Notes under the pieces: model-generated | Database searches by the model: none | What the model was told of the DNA's origin: nothing | What the model saw: the letters and a program-made list of their open reading frames with translations, nothing else | Source of the DNA: Deltaproteobacteria bacterium | Lineage (GTDB): Bacteria > Desulfobacterota > DSM-4660 > Desulfatiglandales > Desulfatiglandaceae | Direction of reading: 5' to 3' | Assembly (NCBI GenBank): GCA_013349725.1 | Contig: DUZB01000312.1 | Coordinates: 1,114 to 10,580 of the forward strand | DNA length: 9,467 nucleotides | In this document: one piece after another, positions 6,930-9,467 of the stretch | How the letters are laid out: each line of letters starts with the position of its first letter | How positions within the stretch are numbered: position 1 is the first letter of the stretch | Translations under genes and position numbers: made by a program

Positions 6930-7373
6930 ATGATCAAGATACCAACGAAAATCCTCTTAGTGGATGATGAAAAAGATTTCGTGGAGATGCTGTCACTGAG
7001 ATTGCAGGAAGTCGGTGAAAAGGTTTTTGAAGCCTTCAGCGGCAGAGAGTGTCTTGAAACTCTCCAGAAGACCGGTATTGATGTGGTCGTTTTAGATATA
7101 CGAATGCCCGGCATGGACGGTATGGAAACCCTGAAAGAAATGAAGCGAAAATTTCCACTGGTGGAAGTCATTATGCTGACGGGACACGGCAGCGCCGAAA
7201 CCGCTGTTGAAGGCATGAAATTAGGGGCTTTTGATTATCTGATGAAACCGGCGGACTTTCAAGACCTGGTAACCAAGGTGACCGGTGCAAGGCAAAGAAA
7301 GGATGAACAGGAGGAAAGGATCCGCAAGGCTGAAGCCAAACTGCTGTTAAGGAAAAGCGGAGGAGCTTTCTGA
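6930..7373 (+). CDS. Stand-alone response-regulator receiver protein (first)
   Basis: This 147-residue protein is a single receiver domain with a charged tail. Asp12 and Asp13 form the acidic pocket, Asp56 in VVVLDIRMPGMDG is the phospho-acceptor, and Thr84 and Lys106 (FDYLMKP) complete the active site. The tail from about 120 on (KDEQEERIRKAEAKLLLRK) is helical and charged, like the linker that joins receiver to HisKA in the preceding gene. There is no DNA-binding, enzymatic or other output domain, so it may pass phosphate on or act by protein contact. I chose ATG 6930 because AAAGGAG at 6915-6921 lies eight bases before it. An earlier in-frame start at 6897 would put that ribosome site inside the gene. 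A decayed kinase fragment follows in the next intergenic region, so this may be the surviving front part of a receiver-kinase hybrid. Confidence 0.92.
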   Translation: MIKIPTKILLVDDEKDFVEMLSLRLQEVGEKVFEAFSGRECLETLQKTGIDVVVLDIRMPGMDGMETLKEMKRKFPLVEVIMLTGHGSAETAVEGMKLGAFDYLMKPADFQDLVTKVTGARQRKDEQEERIRKAEAKLLLRKSGGAF

Positions 7374-7441
7374 CATTCTACAAACCCTTTACAACCTGTA
7401 AAAAATATCGACATCTCTTCTGCCCGGCATTTGTAAAACCT

Positions 7442-7688
7442 TCCTTCCGTGATGATGCTCCGGGAATTCCGGAGGAACAGCAGAAAAAGGTTTTTGATCC
7501 CTTTAATCAACAAAGGATCCCGGAAAATGAACCGGCCAGGCGCTCTGGGTAAGCTACTATATCCTGAAGAAAATGGGGGGGGAGAATCGGCCTCAAAAAC
7601 CAAAGTGTACAAGGGACAACATTTACGATACGATTTGCCTCTTATAATCCCGAAAAAAATGAATGACGGCGCTCGACCACTTGCTTAA
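7442..7688 (+). pseudogene. Remnant of a histidine-kinase HATPase domain, frameshifted
   Basis: The gap between the two receiver genes encodes recognisable pieces of a kinase ATPase domain in two different plus-strand frames. In one frame, 7454-7504 reads DAPGIPEEQQKKVFDPF, matching G1 (DxGxGIP) and the F box (FxPF), preceded by SFRD. That frame stops at 7550-7552. In the frame shifted by one base, 7539-7658 reads GALGKLLYPEENGGGES and then KTKVYKGQHLRYDLPLIIP, matching a degraded G2 box, the ENGG turn and the GxxFxxxLPL end of the domain. The G2-to-GG distance is about four residues too short, and the HisKA and a convincing N box are missing. A run of eight G at 7575-7582 lies in it. The motifs differ from the intact kinase upstream, so it is not a recent copy of that gene. 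A short 79-residue frame from 7449 could still be read, but I see no ribosome site for it. Confidence 0.7.
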
Positions 7689-7732
7689 CGAAGTCCGGGT
7701 TGTAAAAAGAGGTCTATTCAAGGAGGGGTATT

Positions 7733-8188
7733 ATGGATTCTTTCAGGGCATTGGTTGTAGATGATGAAGAAGATTTTCTTGAAACGCTGGTAAAGCGGAT
7801 GAATAAGCGGGATATTGATACGACCGGAGTGAGAAGCGGAGAGGAAGCTCTGGAAATTATGAAAAAAAAGCTCTTCGATGTGGTCATTCTCGATGTCAAG
7901 ATGCCGGGCGGTATGGACGGCATTGAAACATTGAGGGAAATAAAAAAGCTCCAGCCATTGGCGGAAGTCCTCCTGCTTACCGGGCACGCTTCCGTGGAGA
8001 CCAGCATCGAGGGGATGAAGCTTGGGGCCTTTGATTATCTCATGAAACCGATCAAGCTTGAGGAGCTTCTCGTAAAGCTGGCACAGGCATTTGAAAAGAA
8101 AGATACACACGATCAGAAAATTCGGAAGGCCATGATAAAAGAACTGATCCGGTTTCCGGGAAGGGTTCTCGAATACGAAAAGGATTAG
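7733..8188 (+). CDS. Stand-alone response-regulator receiver protein (second)
   Basis: This 151-residue single-domain receiver has Asp10 and Asp11, phospho-acceptor Asp54 in VVILDVKMPGGMDG, Thr83 and Lys105 in FDYLMKP. It is clearly paralogous to the receiver at 6930 and to the N-terminal receiver of the hybrid kinase: all three share the LTGH and GAFDYLxKP blocks. One glycine is inserted just after the phospho-acceptor loop (MPGGMDG instead of the usual MPGMDG). The tail after about 115 (DQKIRKAMIKELIRF) resembles the tail of the first stand-alone receiver (EERIRKAEAKLLLRK). No output domain is present. A strong AGGAGG at 7721-7726, six bases before the ATG, supports the start. The nearest active kinase is the hybrid at 5706, a likely phosphate source, although specificity is not shown by the sequence. 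Confidence 0.92.
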   Translation: MDSFRALVVDDEEDFLETLVKRMNKRDIDTTGVRSGEEALEIMKKKLFDVVILDVKMPGGMDGIETLREIKKLQPLAEVLLLTGHASVETSIEGMKLGAFDYLMKPIKLEELLVKLAQAFEKKDTHDQKIRKAMIKELIRFPGRVLEYEKD

Positions 8189-8190
8189 CG

Positions 8191-8347
8191 CCTAAAGAAT
8201 GCAATGAGCGGTTAGCCGTTAGCTATTAGACGTAATATCAAAGCGTTGACAGGAAATGCAGGTTCATCGATAAAAGTCCTGCAAATGCTTGCAGCCATGA
8301 AGCTAACGGCCAACAGCTAAAAGCTCATTGCGAAGTTACGCTTTAAG
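8191..8347. repeat. MITE-like imperfect palindrome in a convergent intergenic region
   Basis: The arms GCAATGAGC (8201-8209) and GCCGTTAGCT (8215-8224) are exact reverse complements of GCTCATTGC (8323-8331) and AGCTAACGGC (8301-8310). The right arm carries seven extra bases between its two blocks. The pairing can extend outward with CCTAAAG (8191-8197) against CTTTAAG (8341-8347), six of seven. Inside is a small hairpin TGCAGG/CCTGCA (8257-8283). The TTAGC/GCTAA-rich arms are of the type seen in dispersed palindromic repeats. It begins three bases after the stop of the second receiver gene and could also act as a transcription end for the converging genes. No transposase is present. Confidence 0.6.
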
Positions 8348-8359
8348 TTTTGCGTCTGC

Positions 8360-8437
8360 CTAGTCGAACTTTCTGGCAATCAGATTCTCAAGATCCCTTC
8401 CAGAGAATCGACGCTTTCGTTGAAGATACCCCTTCAT
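8360..8437 (-). CDS. Possible 25-residue basic small ORF
   Basis: A minus-strand frame from ATG at 8437 to TAG at 8360-8362 encodes a short basic peptide ending RKRRFSGRDLENLIARKFD. It lies downstream of the PEP-synthase-like gene on the same strand. No good ribosome site precedes it and an in-frame TGA sits just upstream, so it may be chance or the tail of a lost gene. The same DNA folds as an imperfect hairpin (8363-8412), which is an alternative explanation. No function is assigned. Confidence 0.2.
   Translation of the reverse strand: MKGYLQRKRRFSGRDLENLIARKFD
8363..8412. repeat. Imperfect inverted repeat with nested 7-bp repeat
   Basis: GTCGAACTTTCTGG (8363-8376) pairs with CCAGAGAATCGAC (8400-8412) except for one unpaired base and one mismatch region. 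Partly overlapping it is the perfect pair GATTCTC (8383-8389) and GAGAATC (8403-8409), which would form a competing stem. There is no T run directly after either stem on either strand, so it is not a classic terminator. Confidence 0.4.
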
Positions 8438-8467
8438 GCCGTCTCAGTAGGTATAATTTGCCTGGCC

Positions 8468-8489
8468 CCTTTTTTGTACCTTTTTTGTA
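8468..8489. repeat. Perfect 11-bp tandem repeat
   Basis: CCTTTTTTGTA occurs twice without a gap, at 8468-8478 and 8479-8489. It lies 18 nt beyond the stop codon of the minus-strand PEP-synthase-like gene. On the plus strand the T runs follow no GC-rich stem, so I do not call a terminator. Confidence 0.55.
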
Positions 8490-8506
8490 TTAGTCCATCC
8501 AACAAG

Positions 8507-9467
8507 TTAGTATGCAGTTTCCGAATAAATCTTATCTATGAGGTTCTGAATATCTCTCTCAATTTTGGCTTTGTAATACCGCACAGCTGAGTCATTGGCC
8601 ATTATCATATCCAGTTGTCTGGTATGGAGGGTGAGATAACCGAGGATCTGAAGACGCTCTTTCATATATTTTTTTCCATGCTGCTCCACGCGGGCAATGA
8701 GATTATCTTCTCTTACCTCCACCCTGAAATCATATTTTTCCAATATCTCCTTTATAAAATGAGTCCTCTTCAGTCGCCTCTGATAGTCGGCAGCTCCCCC
8801 CTTGAACTGAAAACCCACATAGTTCTCATTGACCCTGTCACTCACTAATGCCTCCATGGTGGAGAAATGATAACCGAGTCTTGAATTCAGGTTGCAGTAG
8901 TTTTTTGAGATCATGAAATAGTTCCGGTCCGCGTACCGCGAACGTACACCAGGGGTCAGGGCAGTATTACGGGTTGAATGGAACACGACTGACATAAACC
9001 CCTTTCCGTCAATGGCCGGAGGGCCGTCCCAGGGAACAGCGACGAATCCGTCCCAGAAGGCCAGCATGGGGATGGATGCAATATTTTCAAGGTTGACGTA
9101 CTTCCCTTTCACCTCTTCATTAAACCCGTCGTCCAGATTCAAGATCCACCAATGCATGGGGACTTCATAAAAAAGCTGTTTGCTCGAGCGTTCGGGAAAC
9201 AGGTGTTCTTTTCCAAATTGGAACATCTCGTGCACTGCCTTTTCGTGGCAGAAACGGGTGATGTCGTGCAGTGTGCTGCAGTTTCCCGGTTTGAAATCAG
9301 GGCCATCCGGGTCTAAGAGATGAAGGGGCACAATGTACTGTGCGGCACCCTTGAGGGCCTCATACACTGGACTCCCCTCCATGAGATTTATAGGCGTTTC
9401 CTCGCTTTTCAAGAGAGAATCCACACGCCCGTGGTATACGCTCATCCCCTCTGCATCCACGGTGACC
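8507..9467 (-). CDS. PEP-synthase-like protein, C-terminal part (5' end outside window)
   Basis: The minus-strand frame is open to the right edge, so only about the last 320 residues are present. The visible start reads [15 protein letters not shown], the typical end of a PEP-utilising mobile (phosphohistidine) domain in which a V-T-V-D-x strand is followed by a YxGRV strand. A GTG at 9460 lies inside this domain and is not the true start. The remaining 300 residues lack the usual PEP-synthase TIM-barrel signatures such as GTNDLTQ. They have instead [20 protein letters not shown], a Trp-rich stretch with [12 protein letters not shown], a [20 protein letters not shown] block and a charged helical C-terminus. 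From memory, similar C-termini occur in PEP/pyruvate-binding proteins of Desulfobacterota. The reaction is unknown. Because the catalytic barrel is replaced, it may phosphorylate a substrate other than pyruvate or be non-catalytic. It converges with the receiver gene at 8188. Confidence 0.8.
   Translation of the reverse strand, partial: VTVDAEGMSVYHGRVDSLLKSEETPINLMEGSPVYEALKGAAQYIVPLHLLDPDGPDFKPGNCSTLHDITRFCHEKAVHEMFQFGKEHLFPERSSKQLFYEVPMHWWILNLDDGFNEEVKGKYVNLENIASIPMLAFWDGFVAVPWDGPPAIDGKGFMSVVFHSTRNTALTPGVRSRYADRNYFMISKNYCNLNSRLGYHFSTMEALVSDRVNENYVGFQFKGGAADYQRRLKRTHFIKEILEKYDFRVEVREDNLIARVEQHGKKYMKERLQILGYLTLHTRQLDMIMANDSAVRYYKAKIERDIQNLIDKIYSETAY

Noticed and set aside
8452..8457. Perfect TATAAT on the plus strand
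   Set aside because: No suitable -35 element lies upstream, and the plus strand has no gene after it in the window.
1..9467. CRISPR array, tRNA, rRNA or transposase gene
   Set aside because: No regularly spaced repeats, no tRNA cloverleaf or rRNA sequence, and no transposase motifs were seen on either strand.

Overview
The window looks like chromosomal DNA of a free-living anaerobic bacterium, most likely one of the Desulfobacterota (the former Deltaproteobacteria). This is inferred from gene content, not from a marker gene. The clues are a DUF362 protein with two [4Fe-4S] clusters, a sigma-54-type promoter, soluble receiver/histidine-kinase hybrids with stand-alone receivers, and a PEP-synthase-like protein with a non-canonical C-terminus.

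Layout: 184-3516 is a plus-strand metabolic run: a DUF362 ferredoxin-like protein, a branched-chain aminotransferase (ilvE), and methylthioribose-1-phosphate isomerase (mtnA) 14 nt after it. A hairpin plus short T run follows mtnA. A gene-poor 552-nt regulatory stretch (3517-4068) holds a well-formed sigma-54 promoter and several inverted repeats. It leads into a DASS/SLC13-type permease (4069-5643). Behind the permease, on the same strand, lie a soluble REC-HisKA-HATPase hybrid kinase (5706-6854) and two stand-alone receiver proteins (6930-7373 and 7733-8188). The gap between the two receivers is not empty: it carries a frameshifted, shortened remnant of a histidine-kinase ATPase domain (about 7442-7688). 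A convergent intergenic region (8189-8506) contains a MITE-like imperfect palindrome, a second imperfect hairpin and an 11-bp tandem repeat. The window closes with the 3' part of a minus-strand PEP-synthase-like gene whose 5' end lies beyond the right edge.

How the parts may work together: the permease could import an organic or inorganic anion under sigma-54 control. The adjacent kinase has no sensor domain of its own and none of the nearby receivers has a DNA-binding output, so the cluster looks like a transport-linked phosphorelay whose input and output lie elsewhere or depend on protein contacts. ilvE and mtnA may share methionine salvage, because branched-chain aminotransferases can carry out the last transamination of that pathway. 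The points most worth checking are the kinase remnant between the receivers, the sigma-54 promoter with its long structured leader, and the permease with both SNT motifs altered and an extra N-terminal extracytoplasmic segment.
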